From Streptomyces exfoliatus (lineage in GTDB: Bacteria > Actinomycetota > Actinomycetes > Streptomycetales > Streptomycetaceae): a stretch of 64,000 nucleotides of DNA. Below, in pieces: positions 52,147-63,301 of the stretch. The translations under genes and the position numbers were made by a program. The notes below the pieces were generated by a model. The model searched no databases. It was not told the DNA's origin and worked only from the letters and a program-made list of their open reading frames with translations. The stretch covers positions 190,414 through 254,413 of the forward strand of contig NZ_JNZP01000004.1 of NCBI RefSeq assembly GCF_000725545.1. The letters run 5' to 3'. How positions within the stretch are numbered: position 1 is the stretch's first letter; every line of letters starts with the position of its first letter.

Positions 52147-55100
52147 GTGACGGGGTTCGTATTCCTGCGTGTCAGGGCGCACCGGCTGCTGCTCGTCGCG
52201 GCGCTGCTCGCCGTGCTCCTGACCACCTCCGTCCTCGCCACCCTCGCCTCGTTCTCCGGGGCCGTCGGCGACGCGGCGCTCCAGGCCGGACTGCGCGGCC
52301 GGTCCGCGGCCGCCGCCTCGCTGCACGTGAGCGGGCAGGTGCCCGCGGACCGGCGGGCCGGCGCCGAGGAAGCCGTCCGGGAGGGGATGCGGCGGACCTT
52401 CGACGGGCTGCCGGTGACCGTACGGCGGCTCGAACGCTCGGGGCCGTACGCGCTGCCCCGGAGTCTCAAGCCGCCCGCCGCCCGCGAGGGCGACCCCGAC
52501 CTCACCCACTTCGCCGCGCTCGACCGCTCGCGGCTCGCCCTCGTCCGGGGCGCCTGGCCCTCGGCCACCCGGACCGCCGGTGTGGTCGAGACGGCGCTGC
52601 CCGAAGAGGCGGCGCGGCGGCTGCGGGTCGCCCCCGGGGCCGTGCTCGACCTCGGCGACCGGCTCGACGACCGGCGGCGGGTCAAGGCCCTGATCACCGG
52701 CGTCTACCGGCCCGTCGACACCCATGACCTGTACTGGCGGCTGGATCCCGCCGGCGGCCGTGGGGTGCGGACCGTCGCGTTCACGACGTACGGGCCGCTG
52801 CTCGTCGAGCCGGCCGTCATGACCTCGGGAGCGCTGAGTCGCGGCGACACGTCCTGGCTGGGCTCCGCCGACTTCACCGGCGTCACCACCGACCGCATCG
52901 ACACCCTGCGCGCCACGGCCACCGAGGGCCCGAAGGCGCTGGTCGGGGCCACCGACCGGTTCGGTACGACGGTCGCCGCGTCCACCGCGCTCCCGACCGT
53001 CCTCGAACAGACCCAGCGGGCCCTGCTCGTCTCCCGCTCCACCCTCCTGATCGTCGCCGTCCAGCTGGTGCTCCTCGCCGCGTACGCGCTGCTGCTCGTC
53101 GCCCGGCTGCTCAGCACCGAACGCGCCGCCGAGACCACGCTGCTGCGCGCCCGCGGCGGTTCACGGCGCAGGATCGCCGGTCTCGCCGCCACCGAGGCAC
53201 TCCTGCTCGCCCTGCCCGCCGCGCTCGCCGCCCCGCTCCTCTCGGGACCGCTGACCCGGCTCTTCGCCGAGCGCTCCGCGTTCTCCTCCCTCGGCGTCCG
53301 GCTCGACACGACGCCGTCGCTCCAGGTGTGGCTGGTCGCCGCCGCCGTCGCCCTGTGCTGCGCGGCGGCTGTCGTCGCGCCCGCGCTCGCCGCGGGGGAC
53401 GGCTCCGTCGTCCCGCTGCGCAGGGCCCGCCCGGCGGCGCTGCCCGGTCCCGTACGGGCCGGGGCGGATCTCGGTCTGCTCGCCGTCGCCGCCGTCGCGT
53501 ACTGGCAGTTGCAACGTCCCTCCGCGACGGGCGGCGCCCTCGGCGCCGACGGGTCCGGCGGCGGCTCCGTCGACCCCGTGCTCGTCGTGGCACCCGCCCT
53601 CGCGCTGCTCGCCGGCACCGTCCTGACGCTGCGCCTGCTGCCGCCCGCCGCCAAGCTCGCCGAGCGGCGCGCGGCGGGCGGGCGCGGGCTCTCCGCCGCG
53701 CTCGCCGGCTGGCAGTTCAGCCGCCGGCCGTTGCGCGGCGCCGGCCCCGTCCTCCTCCTCGTCCTCGCCATGGCGATGGGCATGCTGGCCATCGGGCAGA
53801 GCGGCTCGTGGGAACGTTCGCAGCGCGACCAGGCCGACTTCCGCGCCGGCGCGGCCGTCCGCGTCCTCGGCGCGGGTCCCGGCGGCCCCACGGACACCGC
53901 GCAGCTGGCCGCCGTACCCGGTGTCCGCGCGGTGGCCCCCGCGTTCCGCAGCAGCATGGACGTGTCAGGGAAGAACGCGACCGTCCTCGTCATGGACACC
54001 CGCGACGCCGCCGCCGGCCTGCTGCTGCGCCCCGACCTCGCCGGCGTCCCCGTCCGCTCCCTGCTCGCCCCGCTCGTCCCCCCGGCCACCACCCGCGCGG
54101 GCCTCCCGCTGCCCGCCGGGACCCGCGGCCTCACCGTCGATCTGCGGCTCGCCGCGCCCACCGGCGCCGCCCAGGTCACGGCCGTCCTGGAGGACCCGAG
54201 CAGCGTCCCGTACCGGCAGGTCCTGGGGCAGCTGCCCGACGACGGCCGGACGCACCGGCTGACCCTCGACCTCGGCTCCCTGGCCTCCGCCCCCGGCGCC
54301 GGGGGGAACCGCGGCTCCGCCGGGCTCCTCACCCTCACCGGCCTGGAGGTCACGGGCCGGATCGACGACGGCGAGAACCGTACGCAGACCCTCCACGTCG
54401 AACGGTTCGGCGTCGTCCGGGCCGACGGCGGCGAGCGGGTCCACGCCCCCGGGCAGGTCCTCGCCCGCTGGGCGCACTCCTTCGGGCAGACCAAGTACGG
54501 CACGCCCACGGGCGGCAAGCCCACGCCCGGTGTTCCCGGCACCGCGGGCCCCGGCGGCCGGCCCGCCCCGTACTCCCTCTCGTTCGCGCTCACCGGCACG
54601 CCCCGCGGAGAGTTCTTCTGGGACACCGAGGAGTTCACCCTGCGGACCGCCGCGCCGGGGCCGGAGGCACCCGGTCGGGTGCCGGCCGTGGCCACCGCGG
54701 CCTTCATGGCGGCGACCGGCGCCGAGCCCGGCGAACCGATCGAGGTCTCCGTCGGCGGCGCTCGCGTCAAGGCAGTCGTCGACCGCGTCGTCGACGAACT
54801 CCCCACCACCGGCCCCGGCGCCCGGACGGTCTCGGCGACCGGCTCCGCCGCGACCCCCGACGACGGCGGCACGATCCTTCTCGACCTGGCGTCCGTCAAC
54901 CGCTTCCTGGCCGCGGACACGGACACCGTCTCGACCGTGCCGCCCAACGAATGGTGGCTGGCCGTCGGACCCGGACGGGCGGACGAGGTCGCCGCGGCCC
55001 TGCGTGCCCGGCCCGACGCGGACCCCGCGCAGATCCTCGTACGCGACGAGATCGCCGCGGAGCTGCTCGGCGACCCGCTCGGCGCGGGCCCCAACGCCGC

Positions 55101-55509
55101 CCTGATGGGGGTCGCCGCCGCGGCCGCGGCGCTCGCCGCCGTCGGCTTCGCGGTCGGCTCGGCCGCCGCGATGCGGGAACGGTCCGCCGACTTCGGGGTG
55201 CTGCGGGCGCTCGGCACGCCACGCCGCCGCCTCGCCCGGCTGATCGCCGCGGAACAGGGCCTGCTCATCGGCATCGGCCTGCTCGTGGGCGGCGGACTCG
55301 GCACCGTCCTCGCCCGCGCCGTCGTCCCGCTCGTCGTCCTGACCGGACAGGCCACCCGGCCCGTCCCCCCGGTCCTGGTCGAACTGCCCCTCGGCCAGGT
55401 GGCGCTGCTGCTCGCCGGCGTCGCCGCGCTGCCGCTCGCCATCGTCGCGGTGATCGCCCTGCGCCCCGCCGACCCGGTCGTGACGCTGCGCCACCAGGGG
55501 GACCACTGA
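52147..55509 (+). CDS. FtsX-family ABC transporter permease 1
   Basis: 1120 aa. A first helix (RLLLVAALLAVLLTTSVLATL), a 300-residue extracytoplasmic domain, three central helices including TLLIVAVQLVLLAAYALLLVARLL, a second large domain (about 560-960), and a C-terminal triple of helices ending VALLLAGVAALPLAIVAVIALRP. This is two FtsX-type units joined in one chain, as in LolE/MacB-like permeases. GTG start with GGGGATGG upstream. Its stop codon overlaps the next start (TGATG), so the two permeases are co-translated. Confidence 0.85.
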   Translation: MTGFVFLRVRAHRLLLVAALLAVLLTTSVLATLASFSGAVGDAALQAGLRGRSAAAASLHVSGQVPADRRAGAEEAVREGMRRTFDGLPVTVRRLERSGPYALPRSLKPPAAREGDPDLTHFAALDRSRLALVRGAWPSATRTAGVVETALPEEAARRLRVAPGAVLDLGDRLDDRRRVKALITGVYRPVDTHDLYWRLDPAGGRGVRTVAFTTYGPLLVEPAVMTSGALSRGDTSWLGSADFTGVTTDRIDTLRATATEGPKALVGATDRFGTTVAASTALPTVLEQTQRALLVSRSTLLIVAVQLVLLAAYALLLVARLLSTERAAETTLLRARGGSRRRIAGLAATEALLLALPAALAAPLLSGPLTRLFAERSAFSSLGVRLDTTPSLQVWLVAAAVALCCAAAVVAPALAAGDGSVVPLRRARPAALPGPVRAGADLGLLAVAAVAYWQLQRPSATGGALGADGSGGGSVDPVLVVAPALALLAGTVLTLRLLPPAAKLAERRAAGGRGLSAALAGWQFSRRPLRGAGPVLLLVLAMAMGMLAIGQSGSWERSQRDQADFRAGAAVRVLGAGPGGPTDTAQLAAVPGVRAVAPAFRSSMDVSGKNATVLVMDTRDAAAGLLLRPDLAGVPVRSLLAPLVPPATTRAGLPLPAGTRGLTVDLRLAAPTGAAQVTAVLEDPSSVPYRQVLGQLPDDGRTHRLTLDLGSLASAPGAGGNRGSAGLLTLTGLEVTGRIDDGENRTQTLHVERFGVVRADGGERVHAPGQVLARWAHSFGQTKYGTPTGGKPTPGVPGTAGPGGRPAPYSLSFALTGTPRGEFFWDTEEFTLRTAAPGPEAPGRVPAVATAAFMAATGAEPGEPIEVSVGGARVKAVVDRVVDELPTTGPGARTVSATGSAATPDDGGTILLDLASVNRFLAADTDTVSTVPPNEWWLAVGPGRADEVAAALRARPDADPAQILVRDEIAAELLGDPLGAGPNAALMGVAAAAAALAAVGFAVGSAAAMRERSADFGVLRALGTPRRRLARLIAAEQGLLIGIGLLVGGGLGTVLARAVVPLVVLTGQATRPVPPVLVELPLGQVALLLAGVAALPLAIVAVIALRPADPVVTLRHQGDH

Positions 55510-58481
55510 TGCCGGCGGCGGACGAGAACCCCGAGGTGACCGGCGGGGAAGGGGAATCCCCCGAGGTGACCGGCGTGGACGGGAAGTCCCCCGCCGTGCC
55601 CCATGTACGCAGGAAGGTCCCCGCCATGCCCCCGCCGCCCCGGCCCCGGTCCGAGAAGCCCGCCCGCGCCGCCGCGCCCTGGGTGCGGACCCGGCTGCGG
55701 ACCGCCCCCTGGGCCTCGGCCTTCCTCGCCCTCCTCGTCCTGGTCACCGCGTACCTCGCCGCCGCGCTCCCTCGTGCCGTGGACGCGTACGAGACCCAGA
55801 GCCTGCGGCACGACATCCGGACCGCCGCGGCCCGGAACAGCGTCCTCGAACTGACCGCCTCGCCGCCCGGACCGGAGCTCGACCCGGCCGAACGCGAGGC
55901 GGGCCTGGCCCCGGCCGTCCTCCGGGAACAGCGCGACAAGGTACGGGCCCTGGTGCCCGAGCCGCTGCGCACCGATCCGGAACAGTCCGTCCAGGGGGTC
56001 CGCACGGTCAAGCGGGTCAACGGGCTCGACCCGTGGCTGCCCCGGCCTGACGGCCTCCAGCCCGAGTTCGTGCTCTCCGCGCCGTCCGACCTGACCGGGC
56101 ACGCGACACTGCGGAAGGGCCGTCTCCCCGCGGGCACGGCCCGCGCGCCGGAGGCGGTGGTGACCGCGAAGACCGCCGCGTCGCTGCGGCTGAAGCCCGG
56201 CTCCGTCGTGCACGTCCCGAGCCGGGGCATCGCGGAGCCGATCAGCGTCACGGTCACCGGGATCGTGGAGCCGCGCGGCCCCGGGAGCCCGTACTGGGCC
56301 GTCGAGCCGCTGCTCCACACCCCGGCGTTCGCCTCCAGGCAGGTGGGGCTCGAAGTCAAGCACTACTGGCAGGCGACCCTGCTCGTCTCCCCCGCCTCGG
56401 CGCCCGGTCTGCTCGCCACCACCGGCGAACCGGAGGTCTTCGTCCGCCTCATGCCCACGTACGGCCATCTCACGGGACGCGACACCGACAGGCTCGCCGC
56501 CGCGCTCGACTCGGCGGCCGCAGGACCCGCTCTCGTCAGGATGCGCCAGGTCGTGGGGCCCACCGGCGCCCTCACCACCGAACTCGACACGATCGTCGAC
56601 TCGTACCGGGCGACGCGCGACGCGATCAATCCGGTCGTGGCCGTCGCCGTCTTCGGGATCGGCGCGGTCGCGGCGGTCGTCCTCGCCATGACCGGCGGGC
56701 TCTTCGTCACCCGCAGGGACGGCGAACTGGCCCTGATCCGCTCGCGCGGCGCCTCGCTCACCGGCATCGGTCTGCGGCTGCTCGGCGAGACCTCGGCGGT
56801 CGTCCTGCCGGCGACGGCGCTCGCCCTCTGGCTCGCGGTGACGACCGTACGGGCACCGGTGGCCGACGCGCCGGCCACCGGATCGGCCGGGGCCGCGGGG
56901 GCCACCGCCGGGGCGGCGGGCATCCCGCTGCTCCCCTCCCTGCTCGCCGCGTCCGCCGTCGCCCTGCTCGCCCTGCTGGTCCTGCCGCTGCGGGCGGTCG
57001 TACGGCACCGGCGCCCGCGCCTACACGGCGGGCGCGACGACCTGGTCACCGCGCGTCCCTCCGCGCGTCGTACGGTCATCGAACTCACCCTGCTGGTCCT
57101 CGCCGTGGGCGCGGTCACCTCGCTGCGGCTGCGCGGCACCGGCGACTCGGCCGACCTCCTGGTGAGCGCCGCCCCGGTACTCGTCGGCCTGATCGCCGCC
57201 ACGCTCCTCATCCGGATCTACCCCGTGCCGCTGCGGTGGCTGGGCCGGCCGGTCCGCCGGCTGCGCGGGGCGGTCGGCCCGCTGGCCCTGGCCCGCGCCG
57301 GACGCTCCTCCGCCACCGGCACGCTCCCGCTGCTCGCCCTCGTCCTCGCGCTCACCACGGCGGCCTTCGGCGGCTCGGTGCTCGCCGGGGTGGCCGAGGC
57401 CCGTGACCGGGCCGCTCTCCTGGCGATCGGCGCGGACGCCCGGATCGACGGCTCGGTGGCGTGGACGCCGCTGCCGGCCGGTCTCACCGCATCGGTACGC
57501 GGTACGGCGGGGGTCCGGGACCTGGCGCCCGTGCAGATCGAGTACGGCGTGTCGCTGCCGTCCGCCCGAGCCGCGGACGAGCCGATGACCACGCTGCTCG
57601 TGGGCGTCGAGCCGGACTCGTACACCCGGCTCGCGGACCGGACCGGTACCGGCGCGTTCCCGGCGGGGCTGCTCGCGTCCACGGGGAAGGGCGGCCCTGA
57701 CACGGCGGCCGACAGGCAGCGGGTGCTGCCCGCCGTCGCCTCCCCTTCGGTCGCCGCACGGCTCGGCGACGCGCCGCAGGAGATCGTGTCGGCCGCCGGG
57801 GTGTTCCGGGTCAAGGTGGTCGCGGTCCGGTCGGTGACCCCGGCCATGCCCGACACCGACTTCCTCCTCGTCAACACCGCCGACCTCACGCGCCCGGCGC
57901 CCACGACGCTGCTGGTCACGGGGCCGAGGGACGGGGCCGCGCTGCGGGCCACGGTGAAGGCGAAGTCCGGCGCCCTTCTGGTGTCGATGCGGACCGAGGA
58001 ACGGGCCGGCTTCACCGACTCGCCGATCCAGTCGGGCGCCGAGCGGATCTACCTGGGCGCGATCGGCGCGGGCGCCGGTTTCGCCGTGGTGGCGGTCCTG
58101 CTCTCCCTCATGCAGAGCGCGCCCGAGCGGACCACGCTCCTCGCGCGGCTGCGGACGATGGGTCTGACCCGGAAGCAGGGACGGCGGCTGCTCGGGCTCG
58201 AAGCGGTACCGCAGGCGGTCCTCGCGGCGCTCGGCGGCATGCTGGTCGGCTGGGCGACGGTCCCGCTGCTCGCCCCGGGCATCGACCTGTTCCGGCTCGC
58301 GTTCGCGAGGGCGCCGGGGGCGGCCCCGGCGGTCGCCGCGCCGCTGCGGGCGGACCCGTGGTCGCTGGCGGTGCCCGCGCTCGCGGTCGTGCTCCTGACC
58401 GGGGCGGCGGCGGCAGGACAGGCGTGGTGGGCGGGGCGCAAGGGCTCGATCAAGGAACTCAGGGCAGGAGACGCACGATGA
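55509..58481 (+). CDS. FtsX-family ABC transporter permease 2
   Basis: 990 aa. A charged, repeated N-terminal leader (ENPEVTGGEGESPEVTG-type), one N-terminal helix (APWASAFLALLVLVTAYLAAALP), an extracytoplasmic domain, then helices around VVAVAVFGIGAVAAVVLAM, LLPSLLAASAVALLALLVLPL and near the C terminus (YLGAIGAGAGFAVVAVLLSLM). Together with permease 1 and the ATPase it would form a heterodimeric exporter or mechanotransmitting complex, maybe for lipids, peptides or antibiotics. It ends in an ATGA overlap with the ATPase start. Confidence 0.82.
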   Translation: MPAADENPEVTGGEGESPEVTGVDGKSPAVPHVRRKVPAMPPPPRPRSEKPARAAAPWVRTRLRTAPWASAFLALLVLVTAYLAAALPRAVDAYETQSLRHDIRTAAARNSVLELTASPPGPELDPAEREAGLAPAVLREQRDKVRALVPEPLRTDPEQSVQGVRTVKRVNGLDPWLPRPDGLQPEFVLSAPSDLTGHATLRKGRLPAGTARAPEAVVTAKTAASLRLKPGSVVHVPSRGIAEPISVTVTGIVEPRGPGSPYWAVEPLLHTPAFASRQVGLEVKHYWQATLLVSPASAPGLLATTGEPEVFVRLMPTYGHLTGRDTDRLAAALDSAAAGPALVRMRQVVGPTGALTTELDTIVDSYRATRDAINPVVAVAVFGIGAVAAVVLAMTGGLFVTRRDGELALIRSRGASLTGIGLRLLGETSAVVLPATALALWLAVTTVRAPVADAPATGSAGAAGATAGAAGIPLLPSLLAASAVALLALLVLPLRAVVRHRRPRLHGGRDDLVTARPSARRTVIELTLLVLAVGAVTSLRLRGTGDSADLLVSAAPVLVGLIAATLLIRIYPVPLRWLGRPVRRLRGAVGPLALARAGRSSATGTLPLLALVLALTTAAFGGSVLAGVAEARDRAALLAIGADARIDGSVAWTPLPAGLTASVRGTAGVRDLAPVQIEYGVSLPSARAADEPMTTLLVGVEPDSYTRLADRTGTGAFPAGLLASTGKGGPDTAADRQRVLPAVASPSVAARLGDAPQEIVSAAGVFRVKVVAVRSVTPAMPDTDFLLVNTADLTRPAPTTLLVTGPRDGAALRATVKAKSGALLVSMRTEERAGFTDSPIQSGAERIYLGAIGAGAGFAVVAVLLSLMQSAPERTTLLARLRTMGLTRKQGRRLLGLEAVPQAVLAALGGMLVGWATVPLLAPGIDLFRLAFARAPGAAPAVAAPLRADPWSLAVPALAVVLLTGAAAAGQAWWAGRKGSIKELRAGDAR

Positions 58482-59452
58482 CGAAGGCCGACGTCGAGAC
58501 CCGGACCGCGAGTGCGGACCCCGCGACCCTGGAGGAGCTGGAGCGGCGGGCGACCGCGCGGCGCGACCGGCCCTCGTACGGTCATGACGCGCTCATCGCC
58601 TGCGACCGGCTGGTCCGGATCTTCACCACGGACGGGGTGGAGGTGCAGGCCCTCCAGGGGCTCGACCTGCTGGTGAAGGAGGGCGAGCTGATGGCCCTGG
58701 TCGGCGCCTCCGGCTCCGGCAAGTCGACGCTCATGAACGTCCTCGCGGGCCTGGACGTGCCGACCGCCGGAGCGGCCAGGGTCGCCGGGTGCGACCTGGT
58801 CGCGATGGACGCCAAGGCGCGGCTGCGCTACCGGCGCGAGATCGTCGGCTTCGTCTGGCAGCAGACCGCCCGCAATCTCCTCCCCTACCTGACGGCGGCG
58901 CAGAACGTGGCGCTCCCCATGCAGTTGCGGGGCCGCTCGAAGCGGAAGGCGGAACGAGCCGAGGAGCTGCTCGCCCTGCTGGACATCGCCGACGCCCGCG
59001 ACCGGCGCCCGCACCAGCTCTCCGGCGGCCAGCAGCAGCGAGTGGCCATCGCGGTCGCCCTGGCCAACAACCCGGCCGTGCTCCTCGCCGACGAGCCGAC
59101 GGGCGAGCTGGACTCGGCCACCGGCGAGCAGGTCTTCGCGGCGTTCCGCCGCGCCAACGACGAACTGGGCACGACGATCGTGATCGTCACCCACGACCAG
59201 GCGGTCGCCTCGGAGGTGCGCCGCACGGTCGCCATCCGCGACGGCCGCACCTCATCGGAGGTACTGCGCCGCACGGAGGTCGACGCGCAGGGCAAGGAGT
59301 CGCTGGTGGCACGGGAGTACGCGATGCTCGACCGCGCGGGCCGGCTCCAGCTGCCCGCGGAGTACACGCAGGCCCTGGGCATGGAGCACCGGGTGGCCCT
59401 GGAACTGGAGCAGGACCACATCGGGATCTGGCCGGACGACGTGGAACGCTGA
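58478..59452 (+). CDS. ABC transporter ATPase (MacB/LolD type) with AbrB-like tail
   Basis: 324 aa. A complete nucleotide-binding domain: Walker A GASGSGKST, Q-loop, signature LSGGQQQRVAIA, Walker B VLLADEPTGELD, H-loop THDQ. About 45 residues beyond the usual end there is LDRAGRLQLPAEYTQALG ... LELEQDHIGI, which looks like the SpoVT-AbrB swapped-hairpin fold (D-x-x-G-R-x-x-x-P-x-x). The fold usually binds DNA; here it could dimerise the ATPase or regulate it. Its ATG overlaps the permease 2 stop by 4 nt (ATGA). Confidence 0.87.
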   Translation: MTKADVETRTASADPATLEELERRATARRDRPSYGHDALIACDRLVRIFTTDGVEVQALQGLDLLVKEGELMALVGASGSGKSTLMNVLAGLDVPTAGAARVAGCDLVAMDAKARLRYRREIVGFVWQQTARNLLPYLTAAQNVALPMQLRGRSKRKAERAEELLALLDIADARDRRPHQLSGGQQQRVAIAVALANNPAVLLADEPTGELDSATGEQVFAAFRRANDELGTTIVIVTHDQAVASEVRRTVAIRDGRTSSEVLRRTEVDAQGKESLVAREYAMLDRAGRLQLPAEYTQALGMEHRVALELEQDHIGIWPDDVER

Positions 59453-59488
59453 CGGGACGCCCGGCGTCCCCCTCTGGGGGTGGTGTCC

Positions 59489-60127
59489 ATGTCATCGAAC
59501 GCACCGAGCTCGTCGAGGAAGGCACGACGGGCCCGGTCGGCCGTGTTCCTGCCGGCGGTCGGCGCGGTCGCGCTGGCCGTCTGGGCGGCCTGGTGCTTCG
59601 GCGGCGACACGGCGCCGTCCACCACGGTCGCGGTCTCGGTCGGCGGGACGGCCATCGCCGTCGCGGGGGTGACGTACTTCCTCCTCGTCACCGGGAACGT
59701 GGGCTTCTTCGGCGCGCTCGCGCTGGCCGACGGGCTGCTCCTGACGGCGGCCGCGGTGGACCAGGCGGCCGCGCGCGGGGAGGTCGCCGCGTGCGTCGTC
59801 GTGAAGGTCACCGGGGAGCACCACGAGGCGATCTTCGACGGCGGCCTCGACACGACGCTCTACCACCACACCCTGCGCTGCCCCGGCGGCTACCCGTCGA
59901 CCCTCGCGGAGGACCGCCGGATCGCCCCGGACGGCGCGACGGTCCGGGTGGCCTACGATCCGCGGCGGCGGGTGGATCCGGCGCTTGAGGGCTCGAACTC
60001 GCCGTGGCTCCCGGCGTTCCTGGCCGTGCTCACCCTGACCGCCGCGACGGCGGGGGCGAGGCACGTGAGTCGGCGGGAGAGCCGCCCGGCACCCGCGCCG
60101 AGGGGCCGCACGGGGCGCCGGAGGTAG
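59489..60127 (+). CDS. Membrane protein of unknown function
   Basis: 212 aa. Three hydrophobic segments (AVFLPAVGAVALAVWAAWCF, VAVSVGGTAIAVAGVTYFLLV, LALADGLLLTAAAVDQAAA), an approximately 90-residue beta-rich domain (VVVKVTGEHHEAIFDGGLDTTLYHHTLRC ... VRVAYDPRRRVDPAL) that recalls DUF3592, and a last helix. Start at the ATG 59489, eight nt after GGGGG. It follows the ABC operon on the same strand with a 36-nt gap. Confidence 0.65.
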   Translation: MSSNAPSSSRKARRARSAVFLPAVGAVALAVWAAWCFGGDTAPSTTVAVSVGGTAIAVAGVTYFLLVTGNVGFFGALALADGLLLTAAAVDQAAARGEVAACVVVKVTGEHHEAIFDGGLDTTLYHHTLRCPGGYPSTLAEDRRIAPDGATVRVAYDPRRRVDPALEGSNSPWLPAFLAVLTLTAATAGARHVSRRESRPAPAPRGRTGRRR

Positions 60128-60131
60128 CCCC

Positions 60132-60797
60132 TCAGCGGGGGGCGACGGCCAGCGACAGCGGTACGGTGCGCAGCGCGATCGAGCCGTACGGGGTGCGCAG
60201 CCGCAGCCACGGGCCTGAGGCGAACAGCGCGACCGGCGACTCCTCCCGCGTGGGCGGCAGGAAACCCAGCGACTGGGCGGCGTGCACGGCCCGCAGCGGG
60301 AGTCCGGTGGATCCCAGGGTCCGGGACCAGATCTCGTGGCCGATGCGGTCACGCTCGGCCCTGGTGCGCCGCTCCTCGGGCAGCTCCTCGTCCCGCGCCC
60401 GGAACTCGGCGACGGCCGCGGCGACCGCGGCCCGCATCTCCGCGGCGGCCGGCAGCCCGGCGACAGGCGTCCAGCCGGCGCGCGGCGGGAGCACCCCGGT
60501 CCAGGGCGGCCCGGTGACGGAGTCCGGCACGACCGCCTTGCCCGCCGACTCCTCGATGCCTTCGAGGAGCTCACCGGCGGAGACGGTGACGTCGAGCCCG
60601 ACGGCGTCGACGAGCCGGGCCGTACGGATCGCGAGCACCTCGAAGGACGGCGGCCGGCCGAAGACGGCCAGCGTTCCGCCGGCCGCCTGGAGGCGGACGG
60701 CGGCGGCCCGGTCGTAGTGGACCAGCCGGCCCAGGAAGGCGGCGAGGGCCGCCGCCTCCCTGGCGTCGGCGAAGTGCAGTGGAGCGAGCACGGTCAT
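60132..60797 (-). CDS. Conserved hypothetical protein
   Basis: 221 aa, cytoplasmic, Ala/Leu-rich alpha-beta protein: FADAREAAALAAFLGRLVHYDRAAAVRLQAAGGTLAVFGRPP, then EIWSRTLGSTGLPLRAVHAAQSLGFL. I do not recognise a functional family. Its ATG overlaps the thioesterase stop by 4 nt (ATGA), so it is co-translated and last in the ettA operon. The end is convergent with the membrane protein gene. Confidence 0.7.
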   Translation of the reverse strand: MTVLAPLHFADAREAAALAAFLGRLVHYDRAAAVRLQAAGGTLAVFGRPPSFEVLAIRTARLVDAVGLDVTVSAGELLEGIEESAGKAVVPDSVTGPPWTGVLPPRAGWTPVAGLPAAAEMRAAVAAAVAEFRARDEELPEERRTRAERDRIGHEIWSRTLGSTGLPLRAVHAAQSLGFLPPTREESPVALFASGPWLRLRTPYGSIALRTVPLSLAVAPR

Positions 60798-61219
60798 GCG
60801 GCGACGGTCATCCCGTCGTCCACGTACTCCTCCAGGAAGCTGCGCTCCTCGGCGGTGATCCGCCGGGGGCGCTGCGCCTGCAGGTCGAAGGGCACGACGA
60901 CCGTGGCCGCCCGTACGTACGTGACGTCGGGGTCCTTGATCTCGTAGGCGATCGTCAGGGACGCCGCGCCTATCTTCGTGACCCAGGACTCGATGGTCAC
61001 CGGCTCGTGCCGGTGGACCAGCGGCCGCAGGTAGTCGATCTCGTGCCGGGCCACGACGGACCCGCCGGAGAACGAGGGGGAACCGTCCCCCGGCGCCAGC
61101 CGGAACATGAAGTCGATCCGCGCCTCTTCCAGGTACCGCAGGAAGACGACGTTGTTGACGTGCCCGAAGGCGTCCATGTCCGACCAGCGCAGGGGACAGC
61201 TGTAGATGTGCCTGGTCAC
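60794..61219 (-). CDS. Acyl-CoA thioesterase, 4HBT hot-dog fold
   Basis: 141 aa. RWSDMDAFGHVNNVVFLRYLEEARIDF is the 4-hydroxybenzoyl-CoA thioesterase signature with the catalytic Asp; the rest gives the hot-dog beta sheet. GTG start. It is 4 bp after ettA on the same strand, and its stop overlaps the hypothetical gene. Substrate unknown. Confidence 0.88.
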   Translation of the reverse strand: MTRHIYSCPLRWSDMDAFGHVNNVVFLRYLEEARIDFMFRLAPGDGSPSFSGGSVVARHEIDYLRPLVHRHEPVTIESWVTKIGAASLTIAYEIKDPDVTYVRAATVVVPFDLQAQRPRRITAEERSFLEEYVDDGMTVAA

Positions 61220-61223
61220 TGAC

Positions 61224-62888
<1,665 letters not shown>

Positions 62889-63301
62889 GAGAAACCGTCC
62901 GGCTAGGAGTGAGTGGGCAGATACACCCCATCTTGCCTGACCGCCACCCCCGGGAGCGAACCAGTAGGTGAGGAGCCCGCTGACCTGCGCGTTCCCGGGT
63001 CACCCTCGTGGCCGACCTGTCACCGTTGGTCGCCACTGGTCACCCCTGAGCCCCCTCGCACGGCCCAGAGACGGCCCGACCGCCACCGCCACTCCGCCAC
63101 CGCTCCCCCTAGGGCAACCACCAACAGAAGCGGCAATCAAGACCAGCGAGGATCTTGCAGACAGTTAGAGGCAGGGCCGCCTTCCGAGCGGTACCTTCCT
63201 GCTGCACTCGCAGCGCATCAACCGCCGCGAAGGGCACCTCCACAAGAGATGCCACATGCACTGAATTGCCTTTTATTTGGAATCGTCGGAGGGGACTTGG
63301 A
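62889..63301. other. 413-bp intergenic region between ettA and the orphan gene
   Basis: No ORF with Streptomyces-like third-position bias on either strand. The left part should contain the ettA promoter (minus strand); GCAAGAT near 62935 is only a weak -10 candidate. From about 63100 the base composition falls, and the last 60 bp are AT-richer (TTTTATTTGG), with GGAGGGG at 63288-63294 serving the next gene. No tRNA, hairpin or repeat seen. Confidence 0.7.

Noticed and set aside
52704..57008. 1434-codon minus-strand frame opposite the FtsX permeases
   Set aside because: Ser/Arg/Pro-rich shadow; the plus strand has helices, overlaps and ribosome sites.
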